Shown: positions 19,490 to 27,967, numbered from the stretch's first letter. The stretch: DNA of 64,000 nt from Bacillaceae bacterium IKA-2 (GCA_031761875.1 CP134492.1:3162001-3226000); one strand, 5' to 3'. Notes: generated by a model from the sequence alone, not told the origin. Translations and numbers: made by a program.

Positions 19490-20113
19490 CTAGGTGTTTG
19501 TAATAGTTAATAATTCCGAGTATGTTTCTAAAGCTTCCCTTGTTAAAATTGAATGAAGAACAAAGTCAGCATAAATATTTCCGATTTCTTGAACTGAGTA
19601 CTGACCATTTGTTTTGTACCATTTATACGTCCAATTAATCATTCCAAATATCGCCATTGATGCTATCGGTACTGGCATTTCTTTTCGAAATTCTCCTTGC
19701 TCAATTCCCTCTTCAACAACTTTGAACATCATTTTCTTATACTGATCACGTTTATTTTTAATATTATCAAAATATTCTGGTGCTAAGTATAAGCTTTCTT
19801 GATAAAAAACTGTGACGTGGGGTCGATATACGTCAAACATCATTACAAACGATTTGATGATTGCATTAATTCGTTCAGTGGGGGTTTCCCACTGCTCGTA
19901 AGCCTCTGTAGCTTTATCAAGAACATAAGTAATGAAATAATCATGTATGGTGTAAAGAAGTTCGTCTTTTGATTTGAAATAGTGATAAAATGTGCCTTTG
20001 CTCGTTCCACTCATTTTTACAATTTTGTCTACGGTTACCGCATGATATCCCTTTTGTTCAAAAAGTTGGAGCGCTACTTCTGTTATTTTTTCTTTTGTAG
20101 GTTTAACTCCCAT
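19490..20113 (-). CDS. TetR-family repressor of the propionyl-CoA operon
   Basis: Dimeric DNA-binding repressor, 207 residues from the ATG at 20113 (GGAGG 8 bases upstream; a longer open frame to 20161 has no such site). The N-terminal helix-turn-helix is classic: EVALQLFEQKGYHAVTVDKIV, then GTSKGTFYHYFKSKDELLY. The C-terminal ~140 residues form the effector domain, likely sensing an acyl-CoA (inference from context). It is encoded inside the operon, between biotin carboxylase and biotin carrier. The perfect 18-bp palindrome beside the operon promoter (21587-21604) is the obvious binding site, implying autoregulation. Confidence 0.88.
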   Translation of the reverse strand: MGVKPTKEKITEVALQLFEQKGYHAVTVDKIVKMSGTSKGTFYHYFKSKDELLYTIHDYFITYVLDKATEAYEQWETPTERINAIIKSFVMMFDVYRPHVTVFYQESLYLAPEYFDNIKNKRDQYKKMMFKVVEEGIEQGEFRKEMPVPIASMAIFGMINWTYKWYKTNGQYSVQEIGNIYADFVLHSILTREALETYSELLTITNT

Positions 20114-20169
20114 AAGATTGCCTCCACTTTTCATTACTACTATTAAGATGATGCCCACCACAGAATTTT

Positions 20170-21513
20170 TTAGATGATTTTATTTACTTCTAAAAATTTC
20201 GTATTGAAATCCCCACTAATAAACTTTTCATTCTCTAGAAGTGCAAGATGGAATGGGATTGTTGTCTCAATACCTGTAATAACAAACTCCTTTAACGCTC
20301 GTTTCATTCTTGCAATTGCTTCTTCACGAGTTTTCCCATGTACAATTAGCTTTGCAATCATCGAATCGTAAAACGGTGGGATCGAATACCCTTGATACGC
20401 GGCACTGTCGACACGAACACCAAAACCACCTGGTGGATGATACATGACAATTTTTCCTGGTGACGGCATAAAATTTTTCGCCGGATTTTCAGCGTTAATA
20501 CGACATTCTATCGACCAACCACTAATAACGATATCTTCTTGCGTGATCGATAGTGGATAGCCGGCTGCTACTTTAAGCTGTTCTTTTATTAAATCAACAC
20601 CTGTAACCATTTCTGTAACTGGGTGCTCAACTTGGATACGCGTATTCATTTCCATGAAATAGAAATTTTTATGTTTATCTAATAGAAATTCAACTGTTCC
20701 AGCACCTGTGTATTGTACGGCTTTAGCTGCCTTTAACGCTGCTTCACCCATGCTTTTGCGGAGTTCATCATCTAATGCTGGTGACGGTGATTCCTCAATT
20801 AGCTTTTGATGACGTCGTTGAATCGAGCAGTCACGTTCTCCTAAATGAACAACGTTACCTTGGCTATCTCCAATAATTTGAATTTCCACATGACGTGGTT
20901 CTTCTACATATTTTTCTAAGTAAACTCCGCCATTTCCGAAAGCTGTCTCTGCTTCTTGCTGAGCCATAGATATAGCCTTTTGTAGGTCCTTTTCTGTTTC
21001 GGCTACACGCATTCCTTTTCCACCACCACCAGCAGTTGCTTTTGCGATAACTGGAAACCCTATTTCCCTTGCTGTAACAAGAGCATCTTCAAGATTTTCA
21101 ATAAGTCCATCTGTACCAGGAACAATCGGCACCCCTGCTGCTTTCATCGTTTCTCTAGCAACTGATTTTGCTCCCATTTTTTGAATTGCCTCAGGAGAAG
21201 GCCCAATAAAAGTAATATTATATGCCTCACACATCTCGGCAAATTCAGCGTTTTCTGCCAAAAATCCATAACCTGGGTGAATTGCATCGACACCAGTAAT
21301 AGTAGCTACACTTAGTATGTTCACTTGCTTTAAATAACTTTCTTTTGAAAGGTGTGGCCCAATACAATATGCTTCATCTGCTAATTGGACATGTAATGAT
21401 TCTTTGTCAGCTACAGAATAAACTGCAACAGTTGCAATACCTAGTTCCTGACAAGCACGAATAATTCTTACAGCTATTTCGCCTCTATTGGCTATCAAGA
21501 CTTTTTTAAACAT
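20170..21513 (-). CDS. accC: biotin carboxylase (AccC-like)
   Basis: ATP-dependent carboxylase of biotin, 447 residues, ATP-grasp fold. Signature blocks: [20 protein letters not shown] at the start, [14 protein letters not shown], the glycine-rich ATP loop [32 protein letters not shown], and the catalytic region [22 protein letters not shown]. First gene of the propionyl-CoA carboxylase/methylmalonyl-CoA mutase operon; its ATG follows GAGGTGAAAGG. By operon context it serves the propionyl-CoA carboxylase; paralogous to the fatty-acid AccC. Confidence 0.92.
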   Translation of the reverse strand: MFKKVLIANRGEIAVRIIRACQELGIATVAVYSVADKESLHVQLADEAYCIGPHLSKESYLKQVNILSVATITGVDAIHPGYGFLAENAEFAEMCEAYNITFIGPSPEAIQKMGAKSVARETMKAAGVPIVPGTDGLIENLEDALVTAREIGFPVIAKATAGGGGKGMRVAETEKDLQKAISMAQQEAETAFGNGGVYLEKYVEEPRHVEIQIIGDSQGNVVHLGERDCSIQRRHQKLIEESPSPALDDELRKSMGEAALKAAKAVQYTGAGTVEFLLDKHKNFYFMEMNTRIQVEHPVTEMVTGVDLIKEQLKVAAGYPLSITQEDIVISGWSIECRINAENPAKNFMPSPGKIVMYHPPGGFGVRVDSAAYQGYSIPPFYDSMIAKLIVHGKTREEAIARMKRALKEFVITGIETTIPFHLALLENEKFISGDFNTKFLEVNKII

Positions 21514-21586
21514 CCTTTCACCTCATCTCATAAAATGGTTAACACTAGTAGCAGTAACAGCTTACTTTTTCTCTTGTGAAATCCAC

Positions 21587-21604
21587 AGACTGACTAGTCA
21601 GTCT
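21587..21604. promoter_or_regulatory. 18-bp palindromic operator, likely TetR site
   Basis: AGACTGACTAGTCAGTCT is a perfect palindrome lying 14 bases downstream of the -10 box of the operon promoter, around +10 of the transcript. The layout resembles FadR-type TetR operators of B. subtilis, which share a TGACTAGTCA-like core (from memory). The operon-encoded TetR protein is the likely ligand. Confidence 0.75.
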
Positions 21605-21617
21605 AGTACCTATCTGA

Positions 21618-21646
21618 ATTTTACAAAAATAAAGGAATATTGTCAA
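21618..21646 (-). promoter_or_regulatory. sigma-A promoter of the propionyl-CoA operon
   Basis: On the minus strand TTGACA (21646-21641) and TAAAAT (21623-21618) are separated by 17 bases. The start codon of the biotin carboxylase is about 105 bases downstream. Confidence 0.8.
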
Positions 21647-21736
21647 TAGCCTAATTTAGAAAGCTTTTAACCATCTGTGGTTATTTGCTGATTTGCTATT
21701 GATGTTCTCCTCTGTTGTATTATTAACAGCGACTGC

Positions 21737-21785
21737 AAAAAAAAAGCTACTTATAATGATCCTGCCATTAAAAGCTACTTTTTTT
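21737..21785 (-). terminator. intrinsic terminator of the selenoprotein operon
   Basis: An imperfect hairpin (AAAAAG, CTT and TAATG pairings around ATCCTGC) ends in nine Ts on the minus strand, 20 bases beyond the stop codon of the selenoprotein gene. The two arms also form a direct repeat AAAAGCTACTT. Confidence 0.6.
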
Positions 21786-21804
21786 CTTATTTTTATTCAT
21801 CCAA

Positions 21805-22584
21805 TTATTTTTTATTTGAATTGATTTGTATTTTAATGAAGTTTGGAACCGACTTAGTTGTGTAAGGCAATTCCTTAATCATTTCATCACCTTTCATAGT
21901 TACAATCGCATCAAGCATATTTAACAAAATTTTTCTTTGCAAATCTCTTCGCCCTACCGCTCCAAAGCTTTGACCTAGCGGCAGCTTAATGTGAAGCGCT
22001 CTCGGTGGCATAACCTTTTTTGTTAAATCAGGTAAGTGTGTTAAAGAAACTGTTGCTATGCCTGCATTTTCAACTGCTTTTTGAATCAATCCCACGGATT
22101 GATGGCAAATATATCAGCCAGGTGACGCAAGTAGAACATCTACTTTTTCCTTTTTTAACTGCTCAATGATAATAGGAATAGCTTCTCTTTGTAATATTTC
22201 GATTCGAGGAATATAACCCATCATTCCGTAATGAGTTTCAGCAACCTCACCAATGGTCTCAGTCTCTCTTAACTCATGAATCATTTGTAGTGGAAAAACA
22301 CAATTAATATCTTTATCAGCGGCGGTCGTATCATAGTGTGTATGAGTAACAATAAGATTTTCATTTAATGAATCTTTTGGAATGAAATGAACGGTATGAT
22401 CACCCGCCTCAACGTCAAAAGGTTTTTGACCTTTCAAATGAACACCGGCAGTTGTTAATAGTGCTATCTTCCATTCACTCATTGACTTAGTAAGTATGAT
22501 TTTATCAGCCTGATCCTGTTGCTTTTTCATCATCAATTTTGCCTTTAGAGCATAGTACTTATGCTTTAAACCTTGATCGGACAT
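21805..22584 (-). CDS. predicted selenoprotein, GrdB/D-proline reductase selenoprotein B family (in-frame TGA = Sec)
   Basis: One gene of 259 residues interrupted by an in-frame TGA at 22116-22114. Before it: THTHYDTTAADKDINCVFP and VAETHYGMMGYIPRIE. After it: ICHQSVGLIQKAVENAGI and MPPRALHIKLPLGQSFG. These blocks together match the short glycine/betaine/sarcosine/D-proline reductase selenoprotein B family, whose redox site at this place is UxxC or CxxC; here it reads SPG-U-YICHQ. A perfect hairpin with a G-starting loop follows the TGA at the spacing expected of a bacterial SECIS (22085-22103). A GAGGTGAG site supports the ATG at 22584, which overlaps the upstream flippase gene by 19 bases. 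Probably a cytoplasmic thiol/selenol oxidoreductase; substrate unknown. Confidence 0.82.
22085..22116 (-). promoter_or_regulatory. UGA codon plus SECIS-like hairpin
   Basis: The TGA occupies 22116-22114. Ten bases later ATCAATCC (22103-22096) pairs perfectly with GGATTGAT (22092-22085) around the loop GTG. The apical loop begins 18 bases after the TGA and its first base is G, in line with the bacterial SECIS consensus. Confidence 0.75.
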
Positions 22585-23522
22585 TTACTCACCTCTTTTT
22601 TCTCTACTATCCAATATACTACACCAAAAGAAGTCCCGATTAACACGAGGATAAAAAATAAAAGTGACACTGCTACTGAAACTGTTTCGTGAACACCTAC
22701 TAATGCAAACAGATAGACATAAGCGCCTTCGCGAACTCCAATTCCGCCAATCGAAATAGGTAACATCGTTAAAAGTGATATTACTGAAACAAAACCTAAT
22801 TGCGCTAGAAATGAAACGTTAACGTCAAAAGCGCGAAACAGCATGTCTGTTACGAGAACAAATGAAAGTTGAAACAACAAAGAAAATAAGAGTACTTTAA
22901 CTAAAAGACCTCTCTCATTTTTATATGTAGAAATCGTCTCATAAAATGAGTCAAGACGACTACCAAAAATTCCAGTTAATTTTTTTTGAAAGAACGTTAC
23001 AAATAAAAAACAATAAATCAATCCGATTAAAATGAGAAAAAAAACTAGTTGAAAGAAAATATGACCACTATCGTTAACGTATAACAGTCCAATAAAAGCT
23101 GTCAGTAAAAGTGCAATCCCTGCAAATAATCTTTCGACGGTAACAGAAGCAACTGCTTTACTAATACTCACTTTTTTGCCTGCATAATAGATTCTAAAAC
23201 CGTCACCGCCAATACTCCCAGGTAAAAAACTATTAAAAAAGAATCCGATATAATACCACCGAAAGCAATCATAAAAGCTTACTTTCCGTTCTACTTTTAA
23301 TAATAAATACCATTTGTAGCCGCTAATAAAAATACATAGTAAAACAAATAAGAAGGCCATTAGTAGAAAAACTAGATTAACTGTTTTCAACTGTGTATTG
23401 AAACCTAGCCAATCAATCGTAAACACCAAAAAGAAACAAGCGACGATGGAAACTAACGCTCGAAAGATTAATTGAATTTTACCGCTCATCATTTTTTTTG
23501 TTTTACTTATTGTTGCTTCCAT
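22566..23522 (-). CDS. lysylphosphatidylglycerol synthase TM-region / flippase-like membrane protein
   Basis: Integral membrane protein of 318 residues with about eight hydrophobic segments, of the YbhN/UPF0104 family (membrane half of MprF-type flippases). Typical blocks: LPGSIGGDGFRIYYAGKK near residue 100, SVTVERLFAGIALLL, and LPISIGGIGVREGAYVYLF near residue 255. It lacks the aminoacyl-transferase half of MprF, so it may move or handle a lipid rather than modify it. It overlaps both neighbours by about 20 bases (TVP38-like upstream, selenoprotein downstream), showing translational coupling in one mRNA. Confidence 0.85.
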   Translation of the reverse strand: MEATISKTKKMMSGKIQLIFRALVSIVACFFLVFTIDWLGFNTQLKTVNLVFLLMAFLFVLLCIFISGYKWYLLLKVERKVSFYDCFRWYYIGFFFNSFLPGSIGGDGFRIYYAGKKVSISKAVASVTVERLFAGIALLLTAFIGLLYVNDSGHIFFQLVFFLILIGLIYCFLFVTFFQKKLTGIFGSRLDSFYETISTYKNERGLLVKVLLFSLLFQLSFVLVTDMLFRAFDVNVSFLAQLGFVSVISLLTMLPISIGGIGVREGAYVYLFALVGVHETVSVAVSLLFFILVLIGTSFGVVYWIVEKKEVSKCPIKV

Positions 23523-24252
23523 TAGTAGCCAACCTTTTTTCTTTTAATTTTTTATCGATACGCGGCTTCAACGCGAGCCCTAAAATCCCAAAACAAATAA
23601 CAATTAAAAATGCCCAAAAAACAATCATGACAGATTGACTTGCATTTTCTCCTAAATATGAATAAAGAATTGTAGCTGGTAATTGCCCTATCCCAGTCGC
23701 AACAAAATAGGTAAAGAAATTAACAGGAGTCAATCCAGCAGCATAGCTTACGATCGCAAAGGAATTGATCGGAAATAACCTTGCAAAAAGAACTGAATGC
23801 ATACCATAACGATCAAAAAATTGATTCATCCAATCCAAAGCTCTATTACTAACAAATTTTTCTACTGCGGGCCTACCGAGTCCTCTTGATATGTAAAAAC
23901 ATATCGCTGCGCCAACCATTGCACTACTCCAAGAAAGTACAGTACCCCATACTGCTCCAAATAACAGTCCATTCGTGAAGGTAACGACAAATGCTGGAAG
24001 TGGAGCAACAATTAACGTTAAAATCATTGCAAAAAAAGAAATAACCGGTGCCCACATTCCATATGATAGTAAATAATCCCTAAAACCTTCAATATCTCCT
24101 TCCATCAACTTTCCCGAAACTAAATGTAACCCTTCTTGAAATGGTGTTACAAGAAAATATAAGAGTGCCAATAAAATGACGAAACTAACAAGAACTCCTA
24201 CTTGTAATTTTTGATTTATTTTGCGTTGATTATCCATCAGTTTTTCAATCAT
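23503..24252 (-). CDS. TVP38/TMEM64-family membrane protein (DedA superfamily)
   Basis: Membrane protein of 249 residues with about six hydrophobic segments. The SNARE-associated/VTT domain is recognised by FVVTFTNGLLFGAVWGTVLSW, GAAICFYISRGLGR and LFPINSFAIVSYAAGLTPVNF. Relatives are implicated in lipid scrambling, and one is often found near selenium or mercury genes, but its function here is not established. The ATG at 24252 has only a weak AGG upstream; an ATG at 24237 is an alternative. First gene of the overlapping TVP38-flippase-selenoprotein unit. It follows the rhodanese lipoprotein by 67 bases, so it may share that promoter. Confidence 0.85.
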   Translation of the reverse strand: MIEKLMDNQRKINQKLQVGVLVSFVILLALLYFLVTPFQEGLHLVSGKLMEGDIEGFRDYLLSYGMWAPVISFFAMILTLIVAPLPAFVVTFTNGLLFGAVWGTVLSWSSAMVGAAICFYISRGLGRPAVEKFVSNRALDWMNQFFDRYGMHSVLFARLFPINSFAIVSYAAGLTPVNFFTYFVATGIGQLPATILYSYLGENASQSVMIVFWAFLIVICFGILGLALKPRIDKKLKEKRLATNGSNNK

Positions 24253-24319
24253 CCTTTACCTATTAATTATTAGTTAATAGAGTGAATAGTAGGAGTAGAC
24301 CTTGCTGGTTGAGTTGTGA

Positions 24320-24754
24320 TTATTTATCTGCTAATAACTCTTCATATGGCCAATCAGCTTGACCATTTTCAAGTATGAATACTCTTTCCGCAGATATACC
24401 TTGCTCCAAGTAGTAATCAACTGTTCTTGTTGCTCCACCTCCACCAGCTGGACAAACGATTACAATTGGATCTTCAGATGTATTTAACTTATCTACTAAT
24501 AGTGCGAGCTTCGCGTAATCTTCTTCTCCACTAGCAGGGTAAGCATAGGTTGCAATTGCTCCAACAATATGATGAGCATCAAACTCATCTTCTACTTGTA
24601 TGTCTACTAAGGTGATTGATTCGTTGTTTTCAATTTTGCTTTTAACTTCTTCGGCCGAAATAATGTTATAATCTCCGTCATCACCTGATGTACAGGCCCC
24701 TAAAACTAAGCTTGTAACTATAACTGCTACTGCGATTAAAAATAACTTCTTCAT
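24320..24754 (-). CDS. single-domain rhodanese lipoprotein
   Basis: Exported lipoprotein, 144 residues from the ATG at 24754 (GGGGGAAAG upstream). A signal peptide ends in LVLGAC, and one rhodanese domain follows (NIISAEEVKSKIENNESITLVDI). The active-site loop is VCPAGGGGATRT, so the sulfur-accepting Cys is present but the loop is Gly-rich and unusual. It probably handles sulfane sulfur or oxyanion reduction products outside the membrane. It has its own sigma-A promoter and may be the first gene of the unit leading to the selenoprotein. Confidence 0.82.
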   Translation of the reverse strand: MKKLFLIAVAVIVTSLVLGACTSGDDGDYNIISAEEVKSKIENNESITLVDIQVEDEFDAHHIVGAIATYAYPASGEEDYAKLALLVDKLNTSEDPIVIVCPAGGGGATRTVDYYLEQGISAERVFILENGQADWPYEELLADK

Positions 24755-24805
24755 TTTTCTTTCCCCCATCTTCTTTTAAAAAAAATTTTAATACCTATGT
24801 GGGTA

Positions 24806-24834
24806 ATTTTAGTATATTTCAATAAGTTTGTAAA
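24806..24834 (-). promoter_or_regulatory. sigma-A promoter for the rhodanese/TVP38/selenoprotein unit
   Basis: On the minus strand TTTACA (24834-24829) and TAAAAT (24811-24806) are separated by 17 bases, about 50 bases upstream of the rhodanese start codon. Confidence 0.7.
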
Positions 24835-24961
24835 CACTTTTTTTTATATTAGGCATAACTATAAGTTATTTAAAGTTACCAAAAATTCTTTTACATTATT
24901 AAAAGTTATTGTTTTTCTCCATAAAAAGGTAGCGTAATAAAATTTTTAAAAAACACAAAGG

Positions 24962-24999
24962 AAAAAAGCCCTCCAACAATTTTAGTTGAACAGCTTTTT
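24962..24999 (-). terminator. intrinsic terminator downstream of arsC
   Basis: AAAAAAGC and GCTTTTT arms with an inner CAAC/GTTG stem; on the minus strand it ends in six Ts. It lies 230 bases past arsC and just before the next promoter, so it would end the arsR-acr3-arsC transcript. Confidence 0.55.
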
Positions 25000-25106
25000 C
25001 TTTATAGGCATCTATTAGGTATTGTAAAATAATAATAGATATTTTCTGTAAACGAAGTATGGTGAAAATAGACCGTCGAGTAAATTTCTTAATATCAATT
25101 AATTAG

Positions 25107-25168
25107 CCATATAAGAGCGGAATTTAGTGAAGAATGCTTTAGCTCAACAAGATTCTGCTCTTATATGG
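25107..25168. repeat. 17-bp inverted repeat downstream of arsC
   Basis: CCATATAAGAGCGGAAT (25107-25123) pairs with 25152-25168 over 17 positions, one of them G-U, around a 28-base centre. There is no T-run. The rest of the 460-base gap between arsC and the rhodanese gene holds only the promoter and terminator listed. Confidence 0.5.
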
Positions 25169-25229
25169 TATGGCACCCTAAGATATAAGTATAAAATTTG
25201 TCATACTGATCGATTTTTTTTGAAATGCC

Positions 25230-25649
25230 TTATTTCCCAGTTTCTTTAAATAGCTTAATCCGCGCTCCAATTTCATCACGGACACGTTGGAAAAATACCC
25301 ATTTTTCTGCTTCAGTACCTTCTGCCTTTGCAGGATCATCAAAGCCCCAGTGGACACGATCTTTATTTTTCGGTGTTGCTGGACAAACATCATCTGCATG
25401 CCCACATAATGTGACGACCAAATCAGCTTTCGCTAAAATTTCAGGATCGATTTTATCAGAAGTTTGATTAGTAATATTAATCCCGGTTTCGTTCATTGCT
25501 TTTACTGCACTAGGATTTACACCATGGGCCTCGATGCCCGCTGAATAGACATCCCACTGATCTCCTAAATAATGATGACCAAATCCTTCAGCCATTTGGC
25601 TACGGCAAGAATTACCTGTACATAAGAAGTAAATTAATTTTTTTGACAT
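25230..25649 (-). CDS. arsC: arsenate reductase, thioredoxin-linked
   Basis: Cytoplasmic As(V) to As(III) reductase of the low-molecular-weight phosphatase fold, 139 residues. The catalytic loop CTGNSCR gives Cys10 and Cys15; [10 protein letters not shown] gives Cys82 and Cys89, the same numbering as B. subtilis ArsC. Recycling is therefore through thioredoxin. AAGGAG precedes the ATG. It is the third gene of arsR-acr3-arsC, separated from acr3 by a 153-base gap filled by repeat copy C, which is unusual as these genes normally abut. Confidence 0.95.
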   Translation of the reverse strand: MSKKLIYFLCTGNSCRSQMAEGFGHHYLGDQWDVYSAGIEAHGVNPSAVKAMNETGINITNQTSDKIDPEILAKADLVVTLCGHADDVCPATPKNKDRVHWGFDDPAKAEGTEAEKWVFFQRVRDEIGARIKLFKETGK

Positions 25650-25680
25650 TTGTGTAAAATCTCCTTTTAATAAGTTTAGT

Positions 25681-25804
25681 GTAGAAAGTTTAAATGGAAA
25701 ACATAAAAATCACTAGATAGATCTACTGCCTAAATTTTTTTGAACTCCCTAACCAACTGCTCAAAAGCTGCTTACTTATCTTTCCACCCCCCCTTTCCAA
25801 CTTT
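25681..25804. repeat. intergenic CCAACTTT-family repeat, copy C
   Basis: One CCAACTTT unit (25797-25804) abuts the acr3 stop codon. Upstream are GATCTACTGCCTAAA and TTGAACTCCCTAACCAACTG, words shared with copies A and D. It separates acr3 from arsC. Confidence 0.5.
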
Positions 25805-26870
25805 ACTTAGCTACTATTGGTTCTGGAAACCAGTGTCGGGTTTTATTTGAAATACGTACGAGCGCTAACATAATCGGAACCTCAACGAGAACTCCTACTA
25901 CCGTAACAAGTGCCGCCCCTGAAGTAAGTCCAAATAAGGCAATCGCCACTGCAACAGCAAGCTCAAAGAAGTTACTAGCGCCAATCATTCCAGCTGGAGA
26001 TGCGATTTCATGCGGCAGCTTCCAAGCTTTGGCCCAGCCATATGCAATGATAAAAATAAAAAAAGTTTGGATCGTCAATGGGATAGCTATTAAGAGAATA
26101 TGAAGCGGGTTATTCAAAATAACTTCACCTTGGAATGAAAATAGAATTATTAATGTCAATAACAAGCCAATGATCGGGATATGATCAAACTTCTTTAAAA
26201 ATACATTTGTAAAATAATCTAAACCCTTAGTACTTATCACATAAGTTCTTGATAAATAACCACCTGCAAGTGGGATAACGATAAATAACCCAACTGATAA
26301 AATTAATGTTTCATAAGGAACTATGACGTTACTAATTCCTAAAAGTAGCATCACGATTGGAGCAAAAGCAACTAATAAAATTAAATTATTGACCGAAACT
26401 TGAACAAGAGTATAGGCCGGATTCCCCTTTGTTAAATGGCTCCATACAAATACCATCGCTGTACATGGTGCAGCCCCTAAAAGAACCGCTCCAGCAATAT
26501 AACTTGTCGCAAGATCATCTGGAATAAACGGTGCAAAAATCACCTTGAAAAATAACCACGCAAAGAAAAACATCGTAAAAGGTTTAATTAACCAGTTTGT
26601 TACGGAGGTAACAATCAAACCTTTTGGCATTTTAAATGCTCCGACAATACTAGTGAAATCAATTTTCAGCATCATTGGATAAATCATCATCCAAATCAAA
26701 ATAGCGACTGGAATTGATACTTGGGCATATTCAAACTTGCTTAACGTCTCAGGAACAATAGGTAGCAATTGGCCTAATCCCACACCTACTATGATACAAG
26801 CAGCGACCCAGACTGTTAAATACCGTTCAAAAAAACTAATCCCTGCTACAGTTGATTTCTCTTTACTCAA
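25803..26870 (-). CDS. acr3: ACR3-type arsenite efflux transporter
   Basis: Inner-membrane As(III) exporter of the ACR3/BART superfamily with ten predicted helices, about 355 residues. The family Cys is in LLGAAPCTAMVFVWSHLTKG, and GASNFFELAVAVAIALFGL lies near the C-terminus. The frame is open to 26930, but that would overlap arsR. The TTG at 26870 follows AAGGGGAGA at good spacing and restores the usual length and N-terminus (SKEKSTVAGISFFERYL). It follows arsR by 28 bases. With arsA present across the divergent promoter, the pump might also be energised by ArsA, which is known mostly for ArsB (inference). Confidence 0.93.
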   Translation of the reverse strand: MSKEKSTVAGISFFERYLTVWVAACIIVGVGLGQLLPIVPETLSKFEYAQVSIPVAILIWMMIYPMMLKIDFTSIVGAFKMPKGLIVTSVTNWLIKPFTMFFFAWLFFKVIFAPFIPDDLATSYIAGAVLLGAAPCTAMVFVWSHLTKGNPAYTLVQVSVNNLILLVAFAPIVMLLLGISNVIVPYETLILSVGLFIVIPLAGGYLSRTYVISTKGLDYFTNVFLKKFDHIPIIGLLLTLIILFSFQGEVILNNPLHILLIAIPLTIQTFFIFIIAYGWAKAWKLPHEIASPAGMIGASNFFELAVAVAIALFGLTSGAALVTVVGVLVEVPIMLALVRISNKTRHWFPEPIVAK

Positions 26871-26898
26871 TACTCTCACTCTCCCCTTACATTTTTCT

Positions 26899-27237
26899 CT
26901 AGTCACAACTAATTTTTTTTCCAATCTCAATCAAGTGAATTATTTTATCGTCTTGATTTGGAAGATGATTTAAAATTGCATCAATTGTCGGAAAAAAAGC
27001 ATTTTCACGATTTAATGAATAAAAAATCCATTGGCCCTTCCTCGTTTCTGTTACTAAGTTCGCATCTTTCAATTTACGGATGTGTTGACTAATTGACGGC
27101 TGACTCATTTGGAAAATTTCAACGAATTCACAAACGCAGCAATCACTTCTTTTTAATAGGAGCAACATCGTTAACCGAGTTTTATCTCCAAGTAATTTTA
27201 AGACTGTTGCCATCTTCTCTATTGGAATGTTCTCCAT
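26899..27237 (-). CDS. arsR: arsenic-responsive ArsR/SmtB repressor
   Basis: Winged-helix dimeric repressor of 112 residues that leaves DNA on binding As(III). The recognition region is MSQPSISQHIRKLKDANLV; the metalloid site is the CVC motif within DCCVCEFVEIF (around residues 33-36), with an extra adjacent Cys. The ATG follows AAAGGAG. Its own promoter overlaps a perfect inverted repeat (27303-27322), the likely operator, which can also affect the divergent arsD-arsA. Confidence 0.93.
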   Translation of the reverse strand: MENIPIEKMATVLKLLGDKTRLTMLLLLKRSDCCVCEFVEIFQMSQPSISQHIRKLKDANLVTETRKGQWIFYSLNRENAFFPTIDAILNHLPNQDDKIIHLIEIGKKISCD

Positions 27238-27299
27238 TTTCTCAAACTCCTTTATAAGTATTGGACTTATTGAACATCCGCATATACAATATACTTATC

Positions 27300-27327
27300 A
27301 TTATATAAGTATATGCTTATATGTCAA
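27300..27327 (-). promoter_or_regulatory. sigma-A promoter of arsR-acr3-arsC
   Basis: On the minus strand TTGACA (27327-27322) and TATAAT (27305-27300) are 16 bases apart. The ArsR operator covers the spacer, so binding would block polymerase. Confidence 0.8.
27303..27322. promoter_or_regulatory. ArsR operator
   Basis: Inverted repeat ATATAAG-6-CTTATAT, typical of ArsR/SmtB sites, sits between the -35 and -10 boxes of the arsR promoter and 127 bases before arsD. Confidence 0.75.
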
Positions 27328-27448
27328 TGTAAAATATGTTAAGCTATTGTAAAGGTGATAGTAATTTATTTTCATGGTAATAATTAAGTCTAGATGCCTT
27401 GAAATTATTGTATACCTTTAGAAAACTTTATTAAAGGAGCGAATAAAA

Positions 27449-27808
27449 ATGAAAATTGAGATTTTCGACCCTGCTTTGTGCTGTTCAACAGGAGTTTGCG
27501 GACCTGAAGTAGATCCTGATTTATCAAGGATAGCCCGTGACGTAGCTACACTTAAAAATAAGGGTCATGACGTGGTTAGATATAATTTAGCTCAAAACGC
27601 CGAACCGTATGTATTAAATAAGGGAATTAATAAGTTAATGGAAGATGATGGCATAGATGCCTTACCAGCAACTGCCGTCAACGGAAAAATTTTAAAAACC
27701 GCTAGCTACCCAACAAAGAAGGAATTAGCTGAGTGGCTTAAGATTGACATTAGCGAATTGGATTTTAAAAAACCGTCGCTAACGATTGACTTGAATCAAT
27801 CAAAGTAA
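27449..27808 (+). CDS. arsD: ArsD arsenite metallochaperone
   Basis: Cytoplasmic chaperone that passes As(III) to the ArsA ATPase, 119 residues, thioredoxin-like fold. The metalloid-binding cysteines are in ALCCSTGVCG: Cys11, Cys12 and Cys17, equivalent to the essential Cys12, Cys13 and Cys18 of the E. coli plasmid protein. The distal Cys pairs of some ArsD proteins are absent. The ATG follows AAAGGAG. It starts the divergent arsDA unit; arsA follows after a 222-base gap containing repeat copy D. Confidence 0.93.
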   Translation: MKIEIFDPALCCSTGVCGPEVDPDLSRIARDVATLKNKGHDVVRYNLAQNAEPYVLNKGINKLMEDDGIDALPATAVNGKILKTASYPTKKELAEWLKIDISELDFKKPSLTIDLNQSK

Positions 27809-27841
27809 AATGATCAAAAGTTACGTCAAAAAATAGTACAT

Positions 27842-27967
27842 CAATCATTTGAGGAAGTTGGTATGTATGAAGGGGAATGGAAGGTAGGATAAAACCAAAA
27901 GATAGTTCTACGGCCTAAAATCCTTTGAACTTATTTGAACTTTTTCCAACTTTCCAACTTTCCAACT
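27842..27967. repeat. intergenic CCAACTTT-family repeat, copy D
   Basis: The right end has CCAACTTT twice plus CCAACT (27946-27967). The left part carries the inverted GAAGTTGG (about 27853). The middle GATAGTTCTACGGCCTAAAA resembles copy C. It lies between arsD and arsA. Confidence 0.5.
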
